Shown in pieces: positions 57,254 to 64,000 of a stretch of 64,000 nucleotides of DNA (its first letter is position 1; the number at the start of each line of letters is the position of its first letter). The notes below the pieces were generated by a model. The model did no database searches. It was given only the letters and a program-made list of their open reading frames with translations, and was not told the origin of the DNA. Position numbers and translations under genes: made by a program. Source of the stretch: Dechloromonas aromatica (nom. nud.) (lineage in GTDB: Bacteria > Pseudomonadota > Gammaproteobacteria > Burkholderiales > Rhodocyclaceae); assembly GCA_017848965.1 (NCBI GenBank), contig JAFIHA010000066.1, positions 51,587-115,586 of the forward strand, read 5' to 3'.

Positions 57254-58237
57254 ATGCGCCATCCCAAGCACGTCCTGTTCGCGGGCGAAAAGCCCTTCCC
57301 CATCCTGCCCGCCGTCGATCATTACGCGGGTTCGGAAAAGCTGATGAAAAAGGCCCTGCAACTGCAGCAGGAACTCGGGCCGATCTTCGACATCACCTGC
57401 GACTGCGAGGACGGCGCGCACGCCGGCGCCGAACGCGAACACGCCGCGATGGTGGTGGAGGTCATCAACAGCGCGGACAACCGGTTCAACCGCGTCGGCG
57501 CGCGCATTCACGACGTCACCCATGGTCACTGGCGGAGCGACCTCGAAATCCTGGTCGGCGGCGCCGGCAACCGCCTGCCCTTCATCACCCTGCCCAAACC
57601 CTGCGGCGTCGGCGATGTCCAGACGCAACTCGAGGCGCTGCGCGAGATCGAGCGCGCCGCCGGCGTCGAGCGACGGATTCCGGTGCATGTGCTGATCGAG
57701 ACCCACGGCGCGCTGCGCGAAGTCTGGGAAATCGCCGCCCTGCCCGGCGTCGAATCGCTCGACTTCGGCCTGATGGATTTCGTCTCCGGCCACCACGGCG
57801 CGATCCCCGGCAGCGCGATGAAGAGCCCCGGCCAGTTCGACCATCCGCTGGTCGCCCGCGCCAAGTGCGAGATCAGCGCCGCCGCGCTGGCCAGCGGCGT
57901 CGTCCCCGCGCACAACGTCACCACCGAACTGAAGGATGTCGAATACATCCGCAACGACGCGCTGCGCGCCCGTCGCGAATTCGGCTACCTGCGCATGTGG
58001 AGCATCCACCCCAACCAGATCCTGCCGATCGTCGAAGCGATGCGCCCCGACTTCTCCGAGGTCGAAGCCGCCACGGAAATCCTGAGCGCCGCCCAGGACA
58101 AGGACTGGGGGCCGATCCAGCACGCCGACAAGCTGCACGACCGCGCCTCCTACCGCTATTACTGGGAGTTGCTCGAGCGCGCCCACGTCACTGGCATGGA
58201 CCTGCCCGATACCGCCCGGCAACGCTTCTTTGCCTGA
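57254..58237 (+). CDS. HpcH/HpaI-family (CitE-like) lyase
   Basis: 327 residues from the ATG at 57254. Motifs: DITCDCEDGAHAGAEREHA, LPKPCGVGDVQTQLEAL, VHVLIETHGALREVWEIAAL (metal-binding Glu) and RMWSIHPNQILPIVEAM. This is the citrate-lyase-beta/malyl-CoA lyase group, which cleaves or forms C-C bonds next to CoA thioesters or small oxo-acids. No citrate lyase alpha or gamma genes are present, so it is not citrate lyase. Its place after mdh suggests a malyl-CoA or similar substrate, unproven. Confidence 0.82.
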   Translation: MRHPKHVLFAGEKPFPILPAVDHYAGSEKLMKKALQLQQELGPIFDITCDCEDGAHAGAEREHAAMVVEVINSADNRFNRVGARIHDVTHGHWRSDLEILVGGAGNRLPFITLPKPCGVGDVQTQLEALREIERAAGVERRIPVHVLIETHGALREVWEIAALPGVESLDFGLMDFVSGHHGAIPGSAMKSPGQFDHPLVARAKCEISAAALASGVVPAHNVTTELKDVEYIRNDALRARREFGYLRMWSIHPNQILPIVEAMRPDFSEVEAATEILSAAQDKDWGPIQHADKLHDRASYRYYWELLERAHVTGMDLPDTARQRFFA

Positions 58238-58961
58238 ACAGCTACCCATCCTTTACCGCGACGAGCACATCGTCGTCATCGACAAGCCGCCCAACCTGCT
58301 CGTCCATCGCTCGGAAATCGACCGCCACGAGACGCGCTTCGCGATCCAGCTACTACGCGACCAGATCGGGCAGAAGGTCTGGCCGGCGCATAGACTCGAT
58401 CGCGGCACTTCGGGCGTCCTGCTCTTTGGTCTTTCTGCAGAGATCGCCAGCGCGCTCGGCCGGCAATTTGCCGAAGGCACGGTCGCCAAGCGTTACCTCG
58501 CCGTCGTACGCGGCCATCCGCCGGCAAGTGGCAGCATAGACCACGCGCTGACCCGGCAGCGCGACGATTACGAATTCCAGGGCGAACGCAGCAGCCAGGA
58601 AGCGCAAGCCGCGCTGACCCACTACCGGCGGCTGGCGACGATCGAACTGCCGGTCGCCGTCGACCGCTACCCGAGCAGCCGCTACGCGCTGCTCGAACTC
58701 AACCCGGTCACCGGGCGCAAGCACCAGTTACGGCGTCACCTCAAGCACATCGCCCACCCGATCATCGGCGACGCGACCTACGGCAAGGGCCGCCACAACC
58801 GCTACTTCGCCGACGAGTTCGACTGCCACCGGCTGCTGCTGGCGTGCACCCGCCTCGCCTTCCGACACCCGGTCACACAACTGGCGATCACCATCGACGC
58901 CCCACCGGGCGGCGAATTCGCCGCCCTGCTCGGGCGCTTCGGCTGGTCGGAAGCTCAGTAG
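58230..58961 (+). CDS. truC: RluA-family pseudouridine synthase, TruC-like
   Basis: 243 residues starting at TTG (58230), overlapping the stop of the upstream lyase gene; reads MPEQLPILYRDEHIVVIDKP. The catalytic motif is PAHRLDRGTSGVLLFGLS (Asp in HRLDRGTS). PVTGRKHQLRRHLKHIAHPI and GKGRHNRYF match TruC, which makes pseudouridine 65 in some tRNAs. It has no S4 domain, as expected. The rRNA-specific members of the family remain an alternative. Confidence 0.85.
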   Translation: MPEQLPILYRDEHIVVIDKPPNLLVHRSEIDRHETRFAIQLLRDQIGQKVWPAHRLDRGTSGVLLFGLSAEIASALGRQFAEGTVAKRYLAVVRGHPPASGSIDHALTRQRDDYEFQGERSSQEAQAALTHYRRLATIELPVAVDRYPSSRYALLELNPVTGRKHQLRRHLKHIAHPIIGDATYGKGRHNRYFADEFDCHRLLLACTRLAFRHPVTQLAITIDAPPGGEFAALLGRFGWSEAQ

Positions 58962-59395
58962 CCGATCGAGTTTTCCAACGCTTCCAGGCGCTCGATGTCG
59001 TGTTCGAGCTGCACCAGGTCACGACCCAGCGCGTCGCGTGCCGACACCATGCCGATCGCCCGCCCATCGGCGTCAATCACCGGCACATGGCGGAAGCCAC
59101 CCTCGGCCATCAGCAACAAGGCGTGCGCCAGCGGCCGGTCGGCCCGGACGCATTGCGGGTCGCGCACCATCACCGCCGAGAGCGGCGTGCTGTCGGGGTC
59201 GAGCGCGCCGGCCAGCACCTTGTTGAGCGCATCGCGCTCGGTGAAGATGCCGACGGTCCGGCCGCCGTCGACGATCAGCAGGGCGCCGATCCGTTTACTC
59301 GCCATCAGGCGGCAGGCATCGCGTACCGTGGTTTCCGGTGCCGCCGTCACCAGCGGACGGTCGGCAATGATTTCAAGCAAAGGGCGTGCAGTCAT
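58955..59395 (-). CDS. tandem CBS-domain protein
   Basis: 146 residues from the ATG at 59395 behind an AGGAG site. Two CBS repeats: about 10-65 (ASKRIGALLIVDGGRTVGIF) and about 78-130 (AEGGFRHVPVIDADGRAIGM). Stand-alone CBS pairs usually sense adenine nucleotides; the partner protein is unknown. It converges on truC with a 7-bp overlap. Confidence 0.88.
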   Translation of the reverse strand: MTARPLLEIIADRPLVTAAPETTVRDACRLMASKRIGALLIVDGGRTVGIFTERDALNKVLAGALDPDSTPLSAVMVRDPQCVRADRPLAHALLLMAEGGFRHVPVIDADGRAIGMVSARDALGRDLVQLEHDIERLEALENSIGY

Positions 59396-59507
59396 TTCGG
59401 GTCTCCTCATCGTTATGGGTCCGGGACGTTATGTCGCCGGCCGGCGCCTGGCCAAGGCCAGTCTGCCGCTGCCATATTGAGATTTTATGAAGCCGACCGC
59501 AAGCCGC

Positions 59508-59939
59508 TCAGGGCTTCAGTTCGTAGACCACGCGGACGCGGGCGTCGGCCCGGCTCAACTCGACGAAACCAATGCCGCCCGGGCGCGCCGCCACCCATTT
59601 GAGGACATCTTCGGAGCTATCGACGCGCGGCGGCGCCTGCATGCGCCCGGTAAAAATCTGCCGCGACCAGTAGGCGTTGATTTCGGAAAGATCCTTGCCG
59701 ACCAGCAAGCGGTAGAACTGCGCCCGCTGCGGGTTGGCGTCGACCAGGTCGACCGGCTGCACCTCAGTGCCATTGAAGAACTGGCGATTGCGCCCGAAAA
59801 AGATGTTGATCACTTCGTTGCGCGTCATCGCCGCCACCCCACTGCGCGCATTGACGACGACGACCAGTTCGGCGGTCGCCACGCTGCTGCCCAGGCAAAA
59901 GGCAGTCAGCAGCAGGAATCTCAGCCAGCGTCCAATCAT
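59508..59939 (-). CDS. short PstS-like periplasmic protein
   Basis: 143 residues. A signal peptide (LRFLLLTAFCLGSSVATAE) is followed by a compact type 2 periplasmic-binding-like fold: LVVVVNARSGVAAMTRNEV, NIFFGRNRQFFNGTEVQPVD, and GGIGFVELSRADARVRVV. It is about half the length of real phosphate-binding PstS proteins and has no transporter genes near it. It starts 4 bp after the beta-barrel gene, on the same strand, so the two are one operon. Confidence 0.78.
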   Translation of the reverse strand: MIGRWLRFLLLTAFCLGSSVATAELVVVVNARSGVAAMTRNEVINIFFGRNRQFFNGTEVQPVDLVDANPQRAQFYRLLVGKDLSEINAYWSRQIFTGRMQAPPRVDSSEDVLKWVAARPGGIGFVELSRADARVRVVYELKP

Positions 59940-59943
59940 GCGT

Positions 59944-61155
59944 TCAGAAAACGAAGTCCAGACTCATCGAGAAAACGTTCATCCGCCCATCCCAGTTCGC
60001 CCGGTCGTCGCGCCGGTAGGGAAAGAGCGATGCCGCCGAACCGCGCACGCCATCCCACTGTGCCTTGAGCGCCACGTTGCGGGCGAAATCCCAGCGCACC
60101 CCGGCGAAGACGGTGTCCTGATCGGAATGCGAATCCTCCATCACGTAATTCACCACCGCGCTAGCCGAACGCCCCCGGCGATGCGAACGCACCGTCGAAT
60201 AGCCCAGATAGGGCGTCCAGTCGGCAAGCCGGTAACCGAACAGGAAATAGGCGGCATCCGAACTTTCAAGCGCGTGCGAACCCTGCTCGATATGGTTGAG
60301 CATCAACTGCGCCTGCACCGGCCCCCGGTCATAGACCACGCCGAACGAGTAATAGTGGGTACGAGTGCCGCGAGCCCGCAGGTAATCGGCATCGGCGGCC
60401 GACAGCGTCAGCCCTTTTTTCGCCATCACCGTCGCCACCGGCAGATCGTGCTCGAAGCGGATGTTGGCGTAGCTGCCACGCACCTGCCAGTGCCCCGACT
60501 GATATTCCAGATAGCCGCCGGCCATCGGCGAATTGCGGATGTTCCACTGTTCGTCGCCCAGCGGAATGCTGCCGCGCGACAGGCCGTAAAACGCCTTGCC
60601 GCGGACGATGCCTTCGCCGAGCGGCAGGGTCAGCGCAACATCGCCGCCATGGATGCTGTAGAAAGGCAGGTACCAGAAATAATCGCCGGGTGGCCGCACG
60701 GTCAGGAAGGAATAGCCGACCCAGCGCGAATCGGCCATCATGAAGAACTCGGTACCCAGCCGCCCGGCGCGCAGACTCAGGTTCGGCGTCGGATCGTACT
60801 TGACGAAGGCCCAGGCCAGTTGCGGATTGAAACTGCGGTGCTGGTCATAGCGACTGATCGCCTGCACCGCCACCAGCCATTGCGGCGTTGCCTGCCAGTC
60901 GGCCTGCAGACCGAGGACGCTGTCGGTCTTCGCCGTCCATTCGTCGGTTGCCCCGCGCGCCTGCGACAAGTCGCGAACGAACTCGACATCGTCGGTCGTC
61001 GTGCGCACGGCGCCCAGCGTACCGAAACCGCGAACCGTGAAATTCCCTTCGTCTTCCGCCTGGACGCCGCCAGCAGCAAACACCTGCAGGCAGGCCGCCA
61101 GGATCACGGCTCGTCGGCCGGCACCGGATCGATCACTGCGTTTCAGCATGAACAT
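59944..61155 (-). CDS. outer-membrane beta-barrel (porin-like) protein
   Basis: 403 residues from the ATG at 61155 (or 61149). A signal peptide with AVILAACLQVFAAGGVQAED is followed by many alternating hydrophobic/polar strands with aromatic residues (RLADWTPYLGYSTVRSH, RWDFARNVALKAQWDGV), ending MSLDFVF with the terminal phenylalanine typical of outer-membrane proteins. The transported compound is unknown. It is the first gene of the pair with the PstS-like protein. Confidence 0.8.
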   Translation of the reverse strand: MFMLKRSDRSGAGRRAVILAACLQVFAAGGVQAEDEGNFTVRGFGTLGAVRTTTDDVEFVRDLSQARGATDEWTAKTDSVLGLQADWQATPQWLVAVQAISRYDQHRSFNPQLAWAFVKYDPTPNLSLRAGRLGTEFFMMADSRWVGYSFLTVRPPGDYFWYLPFYSIHGGDVALTLPLGEGIVRGKAFYGLSRGSIPLGDEQWNIRNSPMAGGYLEYQSGHWQVRGSYANIRFEHDLPVATVMAKKGLTLSAADADYLRARGTRTHYYSFGVVYDRGPVQAQLMLNHIEQGSHALESSDAAYFLFGYRLADWTPYLGYSTVRSHRRGRSASAVVNYVMEDSHSDQDTVFAGVRWDFARNVALKAQWDGVRGSAASLFPYRRDDRANWDGRMNVFSMSLDFVF

Positions 61156-61234
61156 TTCTGGCGAAATCTCCCGGCCGGCTGACGGCCCGCTCGTTATCCG
61201 AGAACCCGGTGGCACGCCGCCGGACTGACCAGGC

Positions 61235-62497
61235 TCAAGCCTGGACGACCGTCGGCAGGGCGATCTGGTTATCGGTACTGAATTGATAATCCTTGAAGAT
61301 GTGCTCGGCAGTCAGCATCTGGTAGCTGCCGTCGGCCAGCTTGTGCGTGGTGTCCTTCAGACGCCAGGTCAGTTGACCGCAGGTCCAGATTTCAAAGTTG
61401 CGCATGTGCGTACACAGACAGGTCTTGTCCATCACCTTGACCTTGCGGGCTCCCGGATGCAGCGCCACCTCGCGGTTGTAGGCGGTGATGTAGGAACACT
61501 TGCCGGCGGCGTCGAGCAGGTAACCGTAGGCTTCGCAGTTCGGCCGGATACCGTCGCCGATGCCGGGACTGGACTTGATCATGCGCATCGGGTAGCCGGT
61601 CGGCGAAATCTGGTTGACCTCGATGTCGTCCTCGGTCGCCTTGAAATATTCCTGCTTGGCCGCCGTCGGCAGACCGCATTCCTCGGCCACCGTGAAACGC
61701 GTCGCCACCTGCACGGCAGCCGCACCGGCATCAAGGAACTGCGCCGCGTCGGTACCGGTGAAGATGCCGCCGGCCGGAATCACCGGAATGTCCAGATCTT
61801 CGTTCTTCAGGTACAGCATCACCTCGGCGACGATGGTCGCCAGGTCGTACTGCGCCCAGTCCATGCCGAAGCCGAGGTGGCCGCCGGCGAGCGGGCCTTC
61901 GACGACGATGAAATCGGGCAGGCGGTTGGTGCGGGCGCTCTTCTTGAGGAAAAGTTGCAGGGCGCGCACGGAAGAAACGATGATGCCCAGCTTGGCATCG
62001 CGGAAGCGCGGGTGGTCCTCGATCAGCGCGAAGGAACCGAGGTGCAGGCCGGCCGCCAGCGTGATGCCGTCGATGCCGGCATCGAGCGCGGCCGACATGC
62101 GGACCTTGAGGGTCTCGCGCGGCGCGTTCATGGTCAGCTTTTCCATGCAGTTGATGAAGACCATGCCGCTGCCCTGCTTGCGCGTCATCGTCGCTTCGAC
62201 GTGCAGACGGGTGGCTTCCTCGAGACGGCCGAGGTCGAACTTGACCGACGACTTGTCCTCGTTGTTCACGTTGTACTTGTACAGCGCGAGCTTTTCCTTG
62301 ACGTGCTTGGTGTCGTAACGGCGGTCGGAAACGGTGTTGATCATTGCGTCCGAAATATGGCCGACGCCGCCGAGCCGGGCGGCCTCCAGGGCCAGATCGG
62401 CCGTCGAGATATCGACGCCCATGCCGCCGATCATGATGGGAACCAGCTCGTGCTTGCCAAATCGCAAGCGGAAGTCATCCACACGCTTCATCTTCAT
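61235..62497 (-). CDS. nitronate monooxygenase-like flavoprotein
   Basis: 420 residues. A TIM-barrel flavoprotein of the 2-nitropropane dioxygenase group: MIGGMGVDISTADLALEAAR, VVEGPLAGGHLGFGMDWAQY, IPVIPAGGIFTGTDAAQFLD, and GAAAVQVATRF (FMN phosphate site). Unusually for nitronate monooxygenases it has a cysteine-rich C-terminal part with KCSYITAY and CLCTHMRNFEIWTCG, which could bind a metal or iron-sulfur cluster. The substrate is therefore open; it may be a reductase of the same fold. Confidence 0.8.
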   Translation of the reverse strand: MKMKRVDDFRLRFGKHELVPIMIGGMGVDISTADLALEAARLGGVGHISDAMINTVSDRRYDTKHVKEKLALYKYNVNNEDKSSVKFDLGRLEEATRLHVEATMTRKQGSGMVFINCMEKLTMNAPRETLKVRMSAALDAGIDGITLAAGLHLGSFALIEDHPRFRDAKLGIIVSSVRALQLFLKKSARTNRLPDFIVVEGPLAGGHLGFGMDWAQYDLATIVAEVMLYLKNEDLDIPVIPAGGIFTGTDAAQFLDAGAAAVQVATRFTVAEECGLPTAAKQEYFKATEDDIEVNQISPTGYPMRMIKSSPGIGDGIRPNCEAYGYLLDAAGKCSYITAYNREVALHPGARKVKVMDKTCLCTHMRNFEIWTCGQLTWRLKDTTHKLADGSYQMLTAEHIFKDYQFSTDNQIALPTVVQA

Positions 62498-62673
62498 CCT
62501 TGGAAAAACCGTCCGTCGCGATTCATCTCCCCCTCGCTGACGGGCAAGCTCGGGATTTTACGCCAATGTCCCGGCGCCTGCTTGCCGCCATCGGATAAAT
62601 CAAAGAATCGACCACTCCCGCTTGGTAAAGTTGCGACGTATTTTGCTGATCCCTCCCGTTTCCCGGAGTTCCC

Positions 62674-63831
62674 ATGCCGCTTCTCACGCACCCACTCTGG
62701 CGGGTCGGCTTCCGCCCCTTCTTCCTTCTCGGCATGCTCGCCGGCGCCATCCTGCCGGTTGGCTGGGCACTGCTCTTCGGCGGCCACGCCGGTCTTGCCG
62801 CGAGTCCGGTCGAGCCCTTGCGCTGGCACGCACACGAGATGTTCTACGGTTTCGGCTGGGCGATCCTCGGCGGCTTCCTGCTCACCGCCACCAAGAACTG
62901 GGTCAATGTGCGCGGCCACCACGGCGGCCGGCTCATCTTCCTCAGCGTTGCCTGGCTGCTCGAACGCACCACCCTGCTGCTCGGCGCCGACTGGCCGGTG
63001 GTGCTGTGCCTGATCGGCGAACAGCTCTTCCTCGGCAGCATCGTCGCCCTGCTGCTGTGGACGCTGATCCGCCACCGCAACCAGGACAGCTACCGCGACA
63101 ACCTCTTCTTCATCGTCCTGCTGCCGGTCTTCATCGTCGCCAAGACGCTGCTGCTGCATGGCGATTTCGCGGCCGGCACAGCAATGACGCTGGCCCTGTT
63201 CCGGCTCGCCTTCCTGCTCATGCTCGAACGCACGCTGACCCAGTTCATGCGCGCTGCCTTCCAGGTCGAGATCCGCCGCGACGCCCGGCTCGACCTGGCG
63301 ATCAAGGGGCTCGGCCTGCTGCTGGTGGCCGCCCCCTGGCTGCCCGGCGCGCTGGCCGCCGGCCTGGCACTGGCGCTCGCCGCCCTGCTCCTGATCCGCC
63401 TGCCCTTCTGGCACCCGCTGCGCGCGCTGCGCCGGATCGACATCGGCATCATGTTCGTCGGCTACCTGGCGATAGCCGGGCAATTGCTGCTGCATGCCTG
63501 GGAATATTTCTTCGGCCCGGCCTGGGTCGGCACCCTGCCGACCCACCTGTTCACTTTCGGCGCGATGGGCTGCGTCATCCCGGCGATGATCGTCCGCATC
63601 GCCAAGGGACATACCGGGCGCAAGGTGAGTTTCGACGCCGCCGACCGCGGCGTGCTCTATCTCATGCTGGCGGCGCTGGCGATCCGCACCCTGCTGCCGC
63701 AACTGGCGCCGACGCACTACCTGCTGTGGATAGACGCCGCCGCCCTCTGCTGGCTGCTCGCCTTCGGCCTGCTCGCCTGGCGCTACGTGCCGCTCCTGCT
63801 GGCGCCGCGCATCGACGGCCGTGAGCACTGA
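62674..63831 (+). CDS. nnrS: NnrS-family heme/copper membrane protein
   Basis: 385 residues with about eleven to twelve membrane helices. It carries the NnrS hallmarks: WRVGFRPFFLLGMLAG, WHAHEMFYGFGWAILGGFLL, and THLFTFGAMGCVIPAMIVR with RIAKGHTGR. NnrS is linked to nitric-oxide metabolism in denitrifiers and protects against NO. It is divergent from the nitronate-monooxygenase-like gene (176-bp gap). I see no convincing FNR/NNR box in front of it. Confidence 0.92.
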   Translation: MPLLTHPLWRVGFRPFFLLGMLAGAILPVGWALLFGGHAGLAASPVEPLRWHAHEMFYGFGWAILGGFLLTATKNWVNVRGHHGGRLIFLSVAWLLERTTLLLGADWPVVLCLIGEQLFLGSIVALLLWTLIRHRNQDSYRDNLFFIVLLPVFIVAKTLLLHGDFAAGTAMTLALFRLAFLLMLERTLTQFMRAAFQVEIRRDARLDLAIKGLGLLLVAAPWLPGALAAGLALALAALLLIRLPFWHPLRALRRIDIGIMFVGYLAIAGQLLLHAWEYFFGPAWVGTLPTHLFTFGAMGCVIPAMIVRIAKGHTGRKVSFDAADRGVLYLMLAALAIRTLLPQLAPTHYLLWIDAAALCWLLAFGLLAWRYVPLLLAPRIDGREH

Positions 63832-63861
63832 TCGCTGATTAGAGCACGGCTTCGAACAACT

Positions 63862-64000
63862 CTAGCCTACCAAGGGAGGCCCCCCGGCTCTGCCGGGGAG
63901 GCAGTAGACGTTTGACGTATTCGGGAGTCCATCGGAGGAAACTCCCCTTCGTGAGCCGCCAAGCACATGAAAGGGAGAATCACGATGGACGAATTCGAGA
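63862..64000 (+). mobile_element. left end of an IS200-type insertion sequence (cut by window edge)
   Basis: The sequence after nnrS holds a GC hairpin CCCCGGC-TCT-GCCGGGG (63882-63898), a second hairpin GGGAGT (63923-63928) / ACTCCC (63941-63946), then an AAGGGAG site and an ATG. A subterminal hairpin and a second leader hairpin before the transposase gene are typical of the IS200/IS605 left end. The family call also rests on my recollection of IS200 elements whose transposase starts MDEFE. The exact left boundary is not clear. Confidence 0.6.
63985..64000 (+). CDS. tnpA: IS200-type transposase TnpA, first codons only
   Basis: ATG at 63985 with AAGGGAG 8 nt upstream; only MDEFE can be read before the window ends. 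It would be a Y1 (HUH) transposase if the IS200 call is right. Confidence 0.5.

Noticed and set aside
62575-62673. FNR/NNR-type box before nnrS
   Set aside because: Only an ATCAA half-site is present; the other half (TTGAT) is not matched, so I cannot support it.

Overview
The window is high-GC DNA (my estimate is about two thirds G+C) with very dense coding, many overlapping or abutting genes, and several GTG/TTG starts. Gene content and order point to a betaproteobacterium, most likely Rhodocyclales (the Azoarcus/Thauera/Dechloromonas neighbourhood). The reasons are the mdh | gntR | sdhCDAB-sdhE-gltA-sucA-odhB-lpd TCA block with zapE close by, an acetone carboxylase operon, a phenylacetate-CoA ligase, a single lolC/E-type permease with lolD, and nnrS. 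This placement is an inference from gene content; there is no rRNA or tRNA gene here to test it. I found no CRISPR array, prophage or integron.

Layout. 1-18.2 kb is mostly housekeeping: alpha/beta hydrolase (cut by the left edge), comEC, a DUF2062 membrane protein, paaK, a NIT-type chemoreceptor, lolD and lolC/E, a compact operon of two YbjQ-like proteins plus an M48 protease, a LysR regulator with two striking inverted repeats at its start, nudC, a DUF4349 lipoprotein, an MFS transporter, and a conserved hypothetical translationally coupled to recJ. 18.2-31.5 kb is an accessory-looking block between recJ and prfB. It holds a CMD/PcaC-like protein, a single-chain 3-oxoacid CoA-transferase and acetone carboxylase acxC-acxB-acxA (all minus strand), divergent from the sigma-54 activator acxR. 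The 360-bp acxA/acxR gap contains a good -24/-12 element and an exact inverted repeat. Then come a small CxCC protein, a GNAT enzyme, a DUF900 hydrolase and a PAS-PAS-GGDEF-EAL protein. 31.7-41.8 kb holds prfB with its programmed +1 frameshift, a coupled cupin, an SseB-like protein, a nucleoside-recognition membrane protein, lysS, a hypothetical coupled to mnmC, metY behind a possible structured leader, and an acetate transporter.

41.8-57.2 kb is central metabolism: a secretin-like periplasmic protein, zapE, a small membrane protein, then lpd, odhB, sucA, gltA, sdhE, sdhB, sdhA, sdhD, sdhC (all minus strand), a GntR/HutC regulator, and divergent mdh with a perfect 16-bp palindrome in the shared promoter region. 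57.2-64 kb holds a CitE/HpcH-type lyase, a TruC-like pseudouridine synthase, a CBS protein, a PstS-like/outer-membrane beta-barrel pair, a nitronate-monooxygenase-like protein, nnrS, and the left end of an IS200-type insertion sequence cut by the window edge.

How the genes fit together: acetone plus bicarbonate gives acetoacetate (AcxABC), the fused CoA-transferase activates it to acetoacetyl-CoA at the expense of succinyl-CoA, and the resulting acetyl-CoA would enter the gltA/sucAB/sdh/mdh cycle encoded 20-30 kb away. An acetate uptake protein, phenylacetate activation and an NO-metabolism protein (NnrS) fit a denitrifying organism that lives on organic acids, ketones and aromatics.
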